A stretch of DNA of 64,000 bases from Micromonospora tulbaghiae (lineage in GTDB: Bacteria; Actinomycetota; Actinomycetes; Mycobacteriales; Micromonosporaceae). Positions 1 through 8,327 of this stretch are shown here, piece by piece (within the stretch, counting starts at the first letter, position 1; each line of letters begins with the position of its first letter). The notes under the pieces were generated by a model, which saw only the letters and a list, made by a program, of their open reading frames with translations, was not told the origin of the DNA and did not search any database. A program made the position numbers and the translations under genes. The stretch lies in contig NZ_FMCQ01000005.1 of the NCBI RefSeq assembly GCF_900091605.1, forward strand, positions 62,001 to 126,000, written 5' to 3'.

Positions 1-759
1 CACGAACCACCATCCGGCCAGCAGCCCGGCCGCGGCTGCGGCCACGGTGAGGGCGTCGACCCCGTCACTGAACAGACGCTTGAGGGCGAAGACCAGCGGG
101 ACGATCGTGACGATGGACAGCGCCGAGGAACCCACGTCGATCCGCGCCGGCGCCTCGCCCTTCGACTCCGGCAGCAGCAGCCACCCCGCCACCAGCGCCA
201 GCACCATCACCGGCACGTTGATCAGGAAGACCGATCCCCACCAGAAGCGCTCCAGCAGCGCGCCGCCCACCAGCGGGCCGAGCGCGGCCCCGGCGGTCGC
301 CCCGGCGGACCAGAGCGCGATGGCCCGGGCCCGCTGAGCGCGATCGGCGAACATCGAGCGGACGATCGAGAGCGTCGACGGCATCAACGTGGCGCCGGCC
401 AGGCCGAGAAGGGCACGGGCCGCGATCAGCACCTCCGGCGTGGAGGCGAAGGCCGCCAGCACGGACGCCGAGCCGAACCCCACAGTGCCGATCATCAGCA
501 GCCTTTTCCGGCCGATCCGGTCGGCCAGGTTGCCCATCGTGATCAGGAGCCCGGCGAGGACGAAGGCGTAGATGTCCCCGATCCACAGGATCTGCGTGGC
601 ACTGGGCCCGATGTCCTCCGTCAGGGACGGGACCGCGAGGTAGAGGACCGTCCCGTCGATGGCGAGGAGAAGGACCACGAGGACGAGGACCACGAGGGCC
701 GCCCATTCCCGCTTTCCGGCACGGGCCGGCGCGGGGTTGGAGCGCAGGGAGGAGGTCAC
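1..759 (-). CDS. MFS efflux transporter, DHA2 (EmrB/QacA) type, 5' part only
   Basis: Proton-driven drug antiporter of the major facilitator superfamily; the usual role is export of cationic or hydrophobic compounds through the cytoplasmic membrane. Only the N-terminal 253 residues are in the window; the gene runs off base 1. A basic N-terminus of about 20 residues is followed by TM1 containing AIDGTVLYLAVPSL (DHA2 motif D1). The TM2-TM3 loop has motif A (GNLADRIGRKRLL), and ALGPLVGGALLE lies in the TM5 area. The order fits a QacA/SmvA-like 14-TM pump. The GTG start at 759 is chosen because TACGGT sits six bases upstream, as in other apparently leaderless genes here. No adjacent repressor gene is visible. 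The substrate cannot be told. Confidence 0.88.
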   Translation of the reverse strand, partial: MTSSLRSNPAPARAGKREWAALVVLVLVVLLLAIDGTVLYLAVPSLTEDIGPSATQILWIGDIYAFVLAGLLITMGNLADRIGRKRLLMIGTVGFGSASVLAAFASTPEVLIAARALLGLAGATLMPSTLSIVRSMFADRAQRARAIALWSAGATAGAALGPLVGGALLERFWWGSVFLINVPVMVLALVAGWLLLPESKGEAPARIDVGSSALSIVTIVPLVFALKRLFSDGVDALTVAAAAAGLLAGWWFV

Positions 760-765
760 CGGCCA

Positions 766-786
766 ACCGTAACAGTCCAAATGGAC
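766..786 (-). promoter_or_regulatory. Promoter and operator-like inverted repeat of the efflux gene
   Basis: Read on the minus strand, TACGGT (771-766) lies six bases before the GTG start of the pump and is a plausible -10 box. Just upstream is a perfect 5-bp inverted repeat GTCCA-AA-TGGAC (775-786), which would fall in the -35/-10 spacer. That is a normal place for a TetR-type repressor to bind. The repressor, if any, is not encoded next door. The palindrome is seen; the function is inferred. Confidence 0.4.
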
Positions 787-896
787 GGCTAATCGTGAAT
801 AACGCCACCCGGGCTGCGGCAGCGGCCCTTCGCCGCGTCCGGCGGCATCCTTCCGTCCGCCGTGCCCCGGTTGCGGGTCTCGGCGAGGATGGGGGC

Positions 897-1145
897 ATGT
901 CTGCATGGAACAAGTGGTGGGGCCGCCTGGGCGCGGTCCTCGGTACGGTCGTGCTCTCGGTCTTCGTGCCGGTCGCGGCCTGGGCGTCGTCGGGCACCGG
1001 CGAGATCGTGGTGGAGGCCGCGCGCCGGCGCTCCCGCGGCGGGTTCGGCTTCCTCGGCCTGCTCTGCTGCCTCGTGGTGGTCGGCGGCATCGTGCTGCTG
1101 GTGGTGCTGCTCACCCGCAACCGCCGCAACCGCCCCCCGCGCTGA
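897..1145 (+). CDS. Small two-helix membrane protein
   Basis: An 82-residue protein of unknown function. Residues about 8-25 (LGAVLGTVVLSVFVPVAAWA) form a hydrophobic segment that could be a signal peptide or first membrane helix. A short polar stretch with an RRRSRGG basic cluster follows. A second very hydrophobic helix (about 54-74, with CC near its start) ends in the basic tail RNRRNRPPR, which would stay in the cytoplasm. The ATG at 897 is preferred over earlier in-frame codons because GAGGA lies 8 bases upstream. It is divergent from the efflux gene and convergent with the sugar-binding lipoprotein. I do not recognise a family. It may be a small envelope protein. Confidence 0.6.
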   Translation: MSAWNKWWGRLGAVLGTVVLSVFVPVAAWASSGTGEIVVEAARRRSRGGFGFLGLLCCLVVVGGIVLLVVLLTRNRRNRPPR

Positions 1146-1194
1146 CACCCGCGCCCACCCCGCCCACGCCGAGAGGGCGAGCGGGTGGGGTGGG

Positions 1195-2520
1195 TCAGCC
1201 GGCCAGGGCGGCGTTCGCCTGGGCCATGAAGCGGGAGGTCGCGGTGCGGGCGCCGGCGCGCTTGCCGCGGATGCTCTCGGCCGCCTCGATCAGCAGCGTG
1301 CGCACCGCGGCGTGCCCCTTGGGCGGCGGCGCGGGTGACGGGCCGGCCAGGTCGTCCAGCTCGGCGCCGAGCGCCGCCATGCGCTTCTCGGCCCGGCCGG
1401 TCACCTCCGCGGTCACGAACGAGCGCACCTGCTTGCTGGCGTTCAGGCCGCGCTCGACGCCGAGGAGCCGGCCGGCGGCCACGTTCGTGGTCAGGAAGTC
1501 GAGCACGTCCACCACCGTCTCCGGGTGGCGGGTGCCCCGGAAACCGGCCCAGTACATCGACGCGCGCGGCCACTGCGCGGCGGGCGTGCCCGGGAAGGCG
1601 ACCGCGCCCAGCTCGTCGTCGGTCAGGCTCTGCAGCTCGGGCAACTGGTGCGACCAGGCGAAGGAGGCCGCGGTGTGCCCGGTGACCACGAGCTGGCGGG
1701 CCAGCTCGCCGCTGTCGGCCTGCTCGACCAGGGCGGCGCTCGGTGTGGCCCGGTCGAAGCGCGCCACCTCCCAGAACTCGAACCAGGCGAGCAGTTCGGC
1801 GGAGCTGAAGCCGAGCTGCCGCCCCTGGTACAGCTCGCTGCCCTGGCCGCGCAGCCAGAGCCAGAACGCCCGGTAGTCGCCGGAGGCGTCCATGGTGCCC
1901 GCCACCCGGTTGCCGGAGGCGCGCGTGACGCGGGCGGCCCAGGTCACGTACTCCTTCCAGGACATCCCGGTACGCGGCTCGGGTTGCCCCAGCCGGCGCA
2001 GCAGCCGGCGGTTGAACACCAGCGCGGCGCTCGTCTGCGCGGCCGGCACGCCCACCGTGCGCTCGTCCACCCGGCCGTAGCGGGCCAGCTGCTCCGGTAC
2101 CTCGCGCAGGTCGAGCCGCTCGTCGGCGACGTACCGGGTGAGGTCGAGCAGGATGTCCCGGCCGGCGTACTCGGCGAGCAGGGTGTCGTCGATCTGGAAC
2201 AGGTCCGGCGCGTTCCCGCCGGTGGCCTGGGTGGCGATCCGGTCGTAGTAGCCGCCCAGCCCCTGCCAGGTGACCCGGAAGCTGACCCGTGGGTTCTGCT
2301 GCGAGTACAACCGCAGCGCCTGTTCGGTGGCCGCGGCCCGGCGGGCGCCGCCCCACCAGAACACGGACAGCTCGATCGGGCTCTCGTCGGCGGCCACCTC
2401 CTCCGGGCTGCACCCGGTGAGCAGCGGCAGTGCGCCGGCTGCGAGCGGCAGCCCGGTGAGCGCGCCGAGGAACCGTCGCCGGTCGAGCCCGGGACGGGGT
2501 ACGGACTGCGGAGCGCGCAC
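1195..2520 (-). CDS. Extracellular solute-binding lipoprotein of a sugar ABC importer (family 1)
   Basis: A 441-residue substrate-binding protein of the carbohydrate-uptake ABC class. It should be anchored outside the membrane by an N-terminal lipid and deliver sugars to a permease. The N-terminus carries a twin-arginine-like motif (RRRFLGAL) and then a lipobox LLTGC with Cys near residue 37, so a Tat-exported lipoprotein is likely. The mature part has typical SBP_bac features: a WWGGARRA start, QGLGGYYDRIATQ, NAPDLFQID, and the MYWAGFRGTRHPE region near the C-terminus. The GTG start at 2520 has GGAGAGA just upstream. No permease or ATPase gene is adjacent, so it is an orphan that probably relies on components elsewhere. 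Confidence 0.88.
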   Translation of the reverse strand: MRAPQSVPRPGLDRRRFLGALTGLPLAAGALPLLTGCSPEEVAADESPIELSVFWWGGARRAAATEQALRLYSQQNPRVSFRVTWQGLGGYYDRIATQATGGNAPDLFQIDDTLLAEYAGRDILLDLTRYVADERLDLREVPEQLARYGRVDERTVGVPAAQTSAALVFNRRLLRRLGQPEPRTGMSWKEYVTWAARVTRASGNRVAGTMDASGDYRAFWLWLRGQGSELYQGRQLGFSSAELLAWFEFWEVARFDRATPSAALVEQADSGELARQLVVTGHTAASFAWSHQLPELQSLTDDELGAVAFPGTPAAQWPRASMYWAGFRGTRHPETVVDVLDFLTTNVAAGRLLGVERGLNASKQVRSFVTAEVTGRAEKRMAALGAELDDLAGPSPAPPPKGHAAVRTLLIEAAESIRGKRAGARTATSRFMAQANAALAG

Positions 2521-2641
2521 GAATCTCTCCGAAGGTGGGGTGGACGGATCATTTCACCGGCCCCCGGCCGGGTGTCAACGCCGGGCGGGGCGGCTGGTGG
2601 GCGCGCCCGGCGACCCGTGCCGGTCATGGTGTACTAGCGCC

Positions 2642-3475
2642 GTGGAACTTCTGCACTCGGGCAAGGTCCGGGACGTCTACGCCGACGGCGAGGACCTGAT
2701 CCTGGTCGCCACGGACCGCGTCTCCATCTACGACGTGGTGCTGCCGACCCCGATCCCGGACAAGGGCCGTCTGCTCACCGCGCTGTCGCTGTGGTGGTTC
2801 GAGCAGCTGTCCGACCTGGTGCCGAACCATGTGATCTCCGCGACGGACGTACCGGCGGAGTTCGCCGGCCGGGCGATCCGCTGCCGGCGGCTCGAGATGG
2901 TGCCGGTCGAGTGCGTGGCCCGGGGCTACCTGACCGGCGGCGGCTTCACGGAATACCAGCGCACCGGCTCGGTCTCCGGAGTGCCGCTGCCCCGCGGCCT
3001 GGTGGAGGCGTCGATCCTGCCCGAGCCGATCTTCACGCCGTCGACCAAGGCGCCGAAGGGCGAGCACGACGAGCCGATCACGTACGAGCAGGTGGTGGAC
3101 AAGGTCGGGCCGGAGGTCGCCGAGCGGTTGCGGCAGATCACCGTCGACGTCTACCGGCGCGGCGCGGAGATCGCCGCCGAACGGGGCATCCTGATCGCCG
3201 ACACGAAGCTGGAGCTGGGCTGGGCGTCGGACGGCACGCTGGTCCTCGGTGACGAGGTGCTCACCTCCGACTCGTCCCGGTTCTGGCCGGCCGAGTCGTA
3301 CCAGCCGGGCCGCGCCCAGTTCTCCTACGACAAGCAGTACGTGCGGGACTGGGCCACGTCGAGTGGCTGGGACAAGCAGCCGCCCGCGCCGGAGGTGCCG
3401 GCCGAGGTGATCGAGGCGACCCGGGCGCGCTACGTCGAGGTGTACGAGAAGCTCACCGGCAACCGCTGGGACTGA
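2642..3475 (+). CDS. purC: Phosphoribosylaminoimidazole-succinocarboxamide synthase (SAICAR synthetase)
   Basis: Cytosolic purine enzyme that joins CAIR and aspartate with ATP to give SAICAR. The 277-residue protein is of normal length. It opens with ELLHSGKVRDVY and the ATP-site strand DLILVATDRVSIYDVV. It also has the signature regions LEMVPVECVARGYLTGGG and ILIADTKLELGW, then LGDEVLTSDSSRFWP. The GTG at 2642 matches the usual family N-terminus; there is no good ribosome-binding site. It stands alone on the plus strand between the sugar-binding lipoprotein and glpK, so it is not in a pur operon here, though a PRPP synthetase paralogue lies 1.5 kb away. Confidence 0.97.
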   Translation: MELLHSGKVRDVYADGEDLILVATDRVSIYDVVLPTPIPDKGRLLTALSLWWFEQLSDLVPNHVISATDVPAEFAGRAIRCRRLEMVPVECVARGYLTGGGFTEYQRTGSVSGVPLPRGLVEASILPEPIFTPSTKAPKGEHDEPITYEQVVDKVGPEVAERLRQITVDVYRRGAEIAAERGILIADTKLELGWASDGTLVLGDEVLTSDSSRFWPAESYQPGRAQFSYDKQYVRDWATSSGWDKQPPAPEVPAEVIEATRARYVEVYEKLTGNRWD

Positions 3476-3478
3476 CGC

Positions 3479-4963
3479 TCAGTCGACCCAGTCGAGCGTG
3501 CGCCGGACGGCCTTGTGCCACTGGCGCAGCTCGCGCTCCCGGTGCGCCGGGTCCATGGTCGACTCCCACTGCGCGTCCGAGCGCCACTTCTCGCGCAGCG
3601 TGGCCAGGTCGGGCCAGAACCCGACGGCCAGGCCGGCGGCGTACGCGGCGCCGAGGCACGTCGTCTCGGTGATCCGGGACCGCACGACCGGCACGTCCAG
3701 CACGTCGGCGAGGAACTGCATGAGCAGCTCGTTGCCGGTCATCCCGCCGTCGACCCGCAGCCGGCGCAGCGCCACGTCGGAGTCGGCGTTCATCGCGTCC
3801 ACCACCTCCCGGGTCTGGAAGGCGGACGCCTCCAGCACCGCGCGGGCCAGGTGGCCCTTGGTGATGTAGCCGGTCAGCCCGGCGATGACGCCCCGGGCGT
3901 CGCTGCGCCAGTGCGGGGCGAACAGGCCGGAGAAGGCCGGCACCACGTAGCAGCCGCCGTTGTCGTCGACGGTGCGGGCCAGCTCCTCGACCTGCGGGGC
4001 CGTGGAGATCAGGCCGAGGTTGTCGCGCAGCCACTGCACCAGCGAGCCGGTGACCGCGATGGCGCCCTCCAGCGCGTACACGGCGGGCTGGCCCTCGATC
4101 CGGTACGCCACCGTGGTGAGCAGGCCGTGCCGCGACGGCACCGGGCTGGCGCCGGTGTTGAGCAGCAGGAAGCTGCCGGTGCCGTAGGTGCACTTGGCCT
4201 CGCCGGGCTGGAAGCAGGTCTGCCCGAACAACGCCGCCTGCTGGTCGCCGAGCGCGCTCGCCACCGGCACTCCGGCCAGCACCCCCTGGGCGGTGCCGTA
4301 CACCTCGGCCGAGCTGCGGATCTCGGGTAGCACGGCGGCCGGGATCCGCAGCGCGTCGAGCAGCTCCGGGGCCCAGTCGAGCGTCTCCAGGTCCATCAGC
4401 ATGGTGCGGCTGGCGTTCGTCACGTCGGTGACGTGCCGGCCGGTCAGCTTCCAGATCAGCCAGCTGTCCATGGTGCCGAACAGCACCTCGCCGCGCTCGG
4501 CCCGCTCGCGCAGCCCGTCGACGTGGTCCAGCAGCCAGCGCAGCTTCGGGCCGGCGAAGTAGGTGGCCGGGGTCAGGCCGGTGCGGGTCCGGAGCCGCTC
4601 CTCGTCGTACGTCCCGGTCAGCTCGCGCAGCAGCGGGCCGGTGCGCGTGTCCTGCCAGACGATCGCGTTCGCCACCGGGCGACCGGTCTCCCGGTCCCAC
4701 ACCACAGTGGTCTCGCGCTGGTTGGTGATGCCCACCGCGGCGAGCATCTCGGTGCCGATGTCCGCGCCGGCCAGCGCCTCGCGCACCACGTGCTCGACGT
4801 TCGTCCAGATCTCCTCGGCGTCGTGCTCGACCCAGCCGGGGCGGGGGAAGACCTGCCGGTGCTCGCGCTGGGCCACGGCGACGATCTCACCGGCCCGGTC
4901 GAAGACGATGCAGCGCGAGGACGTGGTGCCCTGGTCGATGGCGGCGACGAACTCTGCGGTCAC
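3479..4963 (-). CDS. glpK: Glycerol kinase
   Basis: Phosphorylates glycerol to sn-glycerol 3-phosphate in the cytosol, the entry step for glycerol use and phospholipid backbone supply. The 494-residue FGGY kinase begins VAAIDQGTTSSRCIVFD (phosphate loop). It contains GWVEHDAEEIW, the GITNQRETTVVW region, WQDTRTGPLL, ALGDQQAALFGQ, and the ATP-site LRVDGGMTGNELLMQFLAD. The GTG at 4963 starts the family-like sequence MTAEFVAAID; TACGGT lies six bases upstream, suggesting a leaderless mRNA. No glpF or glpD is adjacent. It is convergent with purC (3 bases apart) and divergent from the PRPP synthetase paralogue. Confidence 0.97.
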   Translation of the reverse strand: MTAEFVAAIDQGTTSSRCIVFDRAGEIVAVAQREHRQVFPRPGWVEHDAEEIWTNVEHVVREALAGADIGTEMLAAVGITNQRETTVVWDRETGRPVANAIVWQDTRTGPLLRELTGTYDEERLRTRTGLTPATYFAGPKLRWLLDHVDGLRERAERGEVLFGTMDSWLIWKLTGRHVTDVTNASRTMLMDLETLDWAPELLDALRIPAAVLPEIRSSAEVYGTAQGVLAGVPVASALGDQQAALFGQTCFQPGEAKCTYGTGSFLLLNTGASPVPSRHGLLTTVAYRIEGQPAVYALEGAIAVTGSLVQWLRDNLGLISTAPQVEELARTVDDNGGCYVVPAFSGLFAPHWRSDARGVIAGLTGYITKGHLARAVLEASAFQTREVVDAMNADSDVALRRLRVDGGMTGNELLMQFLADVLDVPVVRSRITETTCLGAAYAAGLAVGFWPDLATLREKWRSDAQWESTMDPAHRERELRQWHKAVRRTLDWVD

Positions 4964-5013
4964 GGCAGCACCGTACCCGCCGTGAGCGCCCACCGTCTCC
5001 CTCCTGCGGCCCG

Positions 5014-5019
5014 TACGAT
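5014..5019 (+). promoter_or_regulatory. -10-like hexamer of the PRPP synthetase gene
   Basis: TACGAT, a TANNNT hexamer, ends eight bases before the GTG start. The spacing would put the first transcribed base at or just before the start codon. No clear -35 hexamer is visible. Assignment rests on the hexamer and spacing only. Confidence 0.3.
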
Positions 5020-5027
5020 CATCAGAC

Positions 5028-5966
5028 GTGCGTGACATTGCCGTGTTCAGCGGGTCGGCCCATCCCGACCTCGCCGCCGAGATCTGCGCCCACCTCCACG
5101 TCCCGCTGCACCCGGTGCGGGTGTCCCGGTTCGCCAACGACTGCCTGGAGGTGCAGTTGCAGGCGAACTGCCGGGAGCGCGACGTCTTCCTCATCCAGCC
5201 GCTGGTGCCGCCGGTGCAGGAGCACCTGGTCGAGCTGCTGCTCATGATCGACGCGGCCCGGGGAGCGTCGGCCGCGCGGATCACTGTGGTGCTGCCGCAC
5301 TACGCGTACGCGCGGTCGGACAAGAAGGACGCGCCGCGCATCTCCATCGGCGGCCGGCTCGTCGCCGACCTGCTCACCTCCGCCGGCGCGCACCGGGTGC
5401 TGGCCATGACGCTGCACTCGCCGCAGGTGCACGGCTTCTTCAGCGTCCCGGTGGACCACCTGCACGCGCTGCGCGAGCTGGCCGCCCACTTCAAGGGGTA
5501 CGACCTGAGCAACGCGGTGGTGGTCTCGCCGGACCTGGGCAACGCCAAGGAGGCCGCCGCGTTCGCCCGGATGCTGGGTACGCCGGTGGCGGCCGGCGCG
5601 AAGCAGCGCTACAGCGACGACCGGGTGCAGATCAGCACGATCATCGGCGACGTGACGGACCGGGACGTGATCGTGCTGGACGACGAGATCGCCAAGGGCA
5701 GCACGGTGATCGAGCTGATCTCGCACCTGCGCGAGCGGCAGGTCCGCTCGATCCGGCTGGCCTGTACGCACGGCCTGTTCTCCAGCGGGGCGCTGGAGCG
5801 GCTGAGCGCACAGGAGGGCGTCCTGGAGATCGTCTGCACCAACACGGTGCCGATCCCGGCGGACAAGCGGGTGCCGAAGCTGGAGGTGCTGTCGGTGGCG
5901 CCGGCGCTGGCCGAGGCGATGCGGCGGATCCACAACGGGGAGTCGGTGAGCGCCCTGTTCGCCTGA
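5028..5966 (+). CDS. Ribose-phosphate pyrophosphokinase paralogue (PRPP synthetase family)
   Basis: The family makes PRPP from ribose 5-phosphate and ATP for nucleotide, histidine and tryptophan synthesis. The 312-residue protein keeps the fold: FSGSAHPDLAAEI at the N-terminus, RFANDCLEVQLQANCRERDVFLIQ, HYAYARSDKKDAPR, and H-rich LAMTLHSPQVHGFF. It also has SPDLGNAKEAAAFA and KQRYSDDRVQ. The PRPP loop reads VIVLDDEIAKGSTVIEL instead of the classical DDMIDTGGT type. That suggests the second, divergent Prs type found in some actinomycetes, not the main housekeeping enzyme. The GTG start at 5028 fits the family N-terminus. It is divergent from glpK and convergent with the RsbW-like gene. Kinetics or substrate may differ from canonical Prs. 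Confidence 0.85.
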   Translation: MRDIAVFSGSAHPDLAAEICAHLHVPLHPVRVSRFANDCLEVQLQANCRERDVFLIQPLVPPVQEHLVELLLMIDAARGASAARITVVLPHYAYARSDKKDAPRISIGGRLVADLLTSAGAHRVLAMTLHSPQVHGFFSVPVDHLHALRELAAHFKGYDLSNAVVVSPDLGNAKEAAAFARMLGTPVAAGAKQRYSDDRVQISTIIGDVTDRDVIVLDDEIAKGSTVIELISHLRERQVRSIRLACTHGLFSSGALERLSAQEGVLEIVCTNTVPIPADKRVPKLEVLSVAPALAEAMRRIHNGESVSALFA

Positions 5967-5974
5967 CGGGCGGG

Positions 5975-6442
5975 TCAGCCGTCCATCGGGCCGGTGGCGG
6001 GCTGGCGGGTGGCGAGCGCGGCGGTGATCCGGACGACGGTGCCGGCGTCGCCGCTCTCCACCTCCATCGCGTCGCTCAGCTCCCGGGCCAGCCAGAGGCC
6101 CCAGCCGCCGGCGGTGTCCGGCGCGGGCCGGTCGCGGTCGCGCAGCCGCCGTTCGCTGATCCCGGGCCCGTGGTCGGCGACCTCGCAGACCAGTTCGCCG
6201 TCCCGCTCCCAGAGCCGTAGCCAGCCCTGCCCGCCGCCGTGCCGGACCGCGTTGGTGATCAGCTCGTTGACCGCCAGCACGAAGTCGTCCAGCCGTTGGC
6301 CGGACAGGCCCGACCCGTGCGCGCAGGAGGTGACCGAGTGCCGCAGCCCGGTCACCTGCGCCTGGTCGAAGGCCGTGGCGAGAAGCAGGGAAGGTTCGAT
6401 GGGCACAACCGTACGCGGTGCGGGGAGTTCTGCGTCTGTCAT
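5975..6442 (-). CDS. RsbW-like ATP-binding protein (HATPase_c, anti-sigma type)
   Basis: A 155-residue single-domain GHKL ATPase of the RsbW/SpoIIAB serine-kinase class. Relatives bind sigma factors or phosphorylate STAS anti-antisigma proteins. The N box is LAVNELITNAVRHGG (about 58-72), the G1 box is VADHGPGIS, and the G2 box is GGWGLWLARELSD. There is no membrane helix or dimerisation histidine, so it is not a sensor kinase. The ATG at 6442 is the only good start and no ribosome site is obvious. It is divergent from a histidine kinase gene. Its partner sigma factor or STAS protein cannot be named; a STAS-containing fusion lies 2.5 kb away. Confidence 0.82.
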   Translation of the reverse strand: MTDAELPAPRTVVPIEPSLLLATAFDQAQVTGLRHSVTSCAHGSGLSGQRLDDFVLAVNELITNAVRHGGGQGWLRLWERDGELVCEVADHGPGISERRLRDRDRPAPDTAGGWGLWLARELSDAMEVESGDAGTVVRITAALATRQPATGPMDG

Positions 6443-6557
6443 GACCCCGTCCCGACGATGGTTCTCGACGACTTTCGCGGCATTTCCACCGTACGTCAGG
6501 GTTTCTCAAGCCGCACCGCCCGGGGTGCCCTGGACCGGCTGTGACAGGGTGACGCAC

Positions 6558-7679
6558 ATGCCGTCGTCCTCCGGCCTCGAGGGCCCCTTCTGGCGATCGA
6601 TCGCGGTGTTCCGCTTCGCCGCGCTCGCGTACGTCGGACTGGTCGTGCTGCGCGACGCGGACCGCTACGCGCACCCGGTCGCCGCGGGCGGTGTCCTGCT
6701 GGCGATGCTGGCGTGGAGCGGCGTGACGGCGGCCGGGTACGGCCGTCCGGCCGGGCGGCGCTGGCCGCTGCTCCTGGCCGACCTCGGCGTGGTGCTGGCG
6801 ATCATCCTGGTCACGCCCTGGGTGGTGGGCCGCGCGGCGCTCGCCGCCGGTGTGCCGATGCTGACCGCCGCCTGGCTGGCCGGGCCGGTGCTGGCCTGGG
6901 CGGTCTCCGGTGGCCGGCGGCGCGGCGCGGTGGCCGCGCTCGTGCTCGGCGGGGCCGACCTCGCCACCCGGGACCGGATCAGCCCGTCCGCGCTGACCGG
7001 GGCGATCCTGATGCTGCTCGCCGGTGTGGTGGTCGGGCACGTGGCGCGGCTGGCGGTGGAGGCGGAGGAGCGGTTGCAGCGGGCGGTGGAGTTGGAGGCG
7101 GCCACCCGGGAGCGGGAGCGGCTGGCCCGCGACATCCACGACTCGGTGCTCCAGGTGCTCGCGCTGGTCCGGCGACGCGGCGCGGACCTGGACGGCGAGG
7201 CGGCCGAGCTGGCCCGGCTGGCCGGCGAACAGGAGGCGGCGTTGCGGGCGCTGATCGGCCGGGCGGGCGCGCCGCCGGATCCGGGCGGTGACGAGCAGGA
7301 CCTGCGCGACCTGATCGACAGGTACGCCTCGGCCACGGTCGTGGTGTCCGCGCCCGCCACACCGGTGCCGCTGCCGGCGCGGGCCGCCGGTGAGGTGGGC
7401 GCCGCGGTCGGCGCGGCGCTCGACAACGTGGCCCGGCACGCCGGCGGGCGGGCCTGGGTGCTGATCGAGGACGAGGAGGAGAAGGTGACCGTCTCGGTAC
7501 GCGACGAGGGGCCGGGCATTCCGCAGGGACGGCTGGCGGAGGCCGCCGCGCAGGGGCGGCTCGGGGTGGCGCAGTCCATCCGGGGCCGGGTGGCGGACCT
7601 GGGCGGCGAGGTGCGGATCGTCTCCGCGCCCGGTGCCGGCACCGAGATCGAGCTGGTCGTGCCGAGGAGGCGTGGGTGA
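6558..7679 (+). CDS. Sensor histidine kinase, NarL/DesK-like (HisKA_3)
   Basis: Membrane sensor kinase of a two-component system. The 373-residue protein has about five or six membrane helices in residues 15-170. A short linker then leads to the HisKA_3 box RLARDIHDSVLQVLALV, with the phospho-acceptor His near residue 194. A GHKL ATPase domain follows, with ALDNVARHAGG (N box) and VRDEGPGIPQGR (G1). Its last four bases overlap the regulator start (GTGA), so the two are co-translated. I chose ATG 6558 because CAGGGT lies seven bases before it and the upstream in-frame extension is antisense to the RsbW-like gene. The signal is unknown. Confidence 0.88.
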   Translation: MPSSSGLEGPFWRSIAVFRFAALAYVGLVVLRDADRYAHPVAAGGVLLAMLAWSGVTAAGYGRPAGRRWPLLLADLGVVLAIILVTPWVVGRAALAAGVPMLTAAWLAGPVLAWAVSGGRRRGAVAALVLGGADLATRDRISPSALTGAILMLLAGVVVGHVARLAVEAEERLQRAVELEAATRERERLARDIHDSVLQVLALVRRRGADLDGEAAELARLAGEQEAALRALIGRAGAPPDPGGDEQDLRDLIDRYASATVVVSAPATPVPLPARAAGEVGAAVGAALDNVARHAGGRAWVLIEDEEEKVTVSVRDEGPGIPQGRLAEAAAQGRLGVAQSIRGRVADLGGEVRIVSAPGAGTEIELVVPRRRG

Positions 7680-8323
7680 GCCTCCGGGTGATGGTGGTCG
7701 ACGACCACCCGATGTGGCGCGAGGGCGTGGCCCGCGACCTCACCGAGGCCGGTCACCAGGTGGTGGCGACCAGCGGGGAGGGCCGGCAGGCGGTGCGGGT
7801 GGCCGCGGCGGCCCGCCCCGACCTGGTCGTGCTCGACCTCCAGCTGCCGGACATCTCCGGCGTCGAGGTGATCCGGGGTCTGCGCGCCGCGCTGCCCGAG
7901 GTGCGGGTGCTCATGCTCTCGGCCAGCGGCGAGCCGCAGGGGGTGCTCGACGCGGTCAAGGCCGGCGCCACCGGCTACCTGACCAAGTCGGCCGCACCGG
8001 CGGAGTTCCTGGACGCGGTGCGCCGCACGGCGGCCGGTGAGCCGGTGTTCACGCCCGGCCTGGCCGGGCTGGTGCTGGGGGAGTACCGGCGGCTGGCCGC
8101 CGCGCCGCCCGCCCCGCACGACGAAGCACCCCGGCTCACCGAGCGGGAGACCGAGGTGCTGCGTCTGGTCGCCAAGGGGCTGTCCTACAAGCAGATCGCC
8201 GACCGGCTGGGCCTGTCCCACCGGACCGTGCAGAACCACGTGCAGAACACCCTGGGCAAGCTCCAGTTGCACAACCGGGTCGAGCTGACCCGGTACGCGA
8301 TCGAGCGGGGTCTGGACGACTGA
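7676..8323 (+). CDS. Response regulator, NarL/FixJ (LuxR-type HTH)
   Basis: DNA-binding partner of the preceding kinase. The 215-residue protein has a receiver domain with acidic pocket VVDDH at the start, phospho-acceptor Asp54 in LVVLDLQLPD, and Lys104 in YLTKS. A GerE/LuxR domain covers about 150-212, with RLTERETEVLRLVAKG and a helix-turn-helix around KQIADRLGLSHRTVQNHV. The GTG start overlaps the kinase stop. A gap of only four bases separates it from the convergent DUF5709-like gene. Its target genes are not evident. The pair resembles vancomycin-resistance-type or DesKR-like systems only at family level. Confidence 0.92.
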   Translation: MSLRVMVVDDHPMWREGVARDLTEAGHQVVATSGEGRQAVRVAAAARPDLVVLDLQLPDISGVEVIRGLRAALPEVRVLMLSASGEPQGVLDAVKAGATGYLTKSAAPAEFLDAVRRTAAGEPVFTPGLAGLVLGEYRRLAAAPPAPHDEAPRLTERETEVLRLVAKGLSYKQIADRLGLSHRTVQNHVQNTLGKLQLHNRVELTRYAIERGLDD

Positions 8324-8327
8324 GCGG

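Noticed and set aside
5022..7439. Minus-strand frame of about 800 codons over prs and the histidine kinase
   Set aside because: Overlaps three well-supported genes and is extremely rich in Arg, Gly and His; a GC-driven shadow frame.
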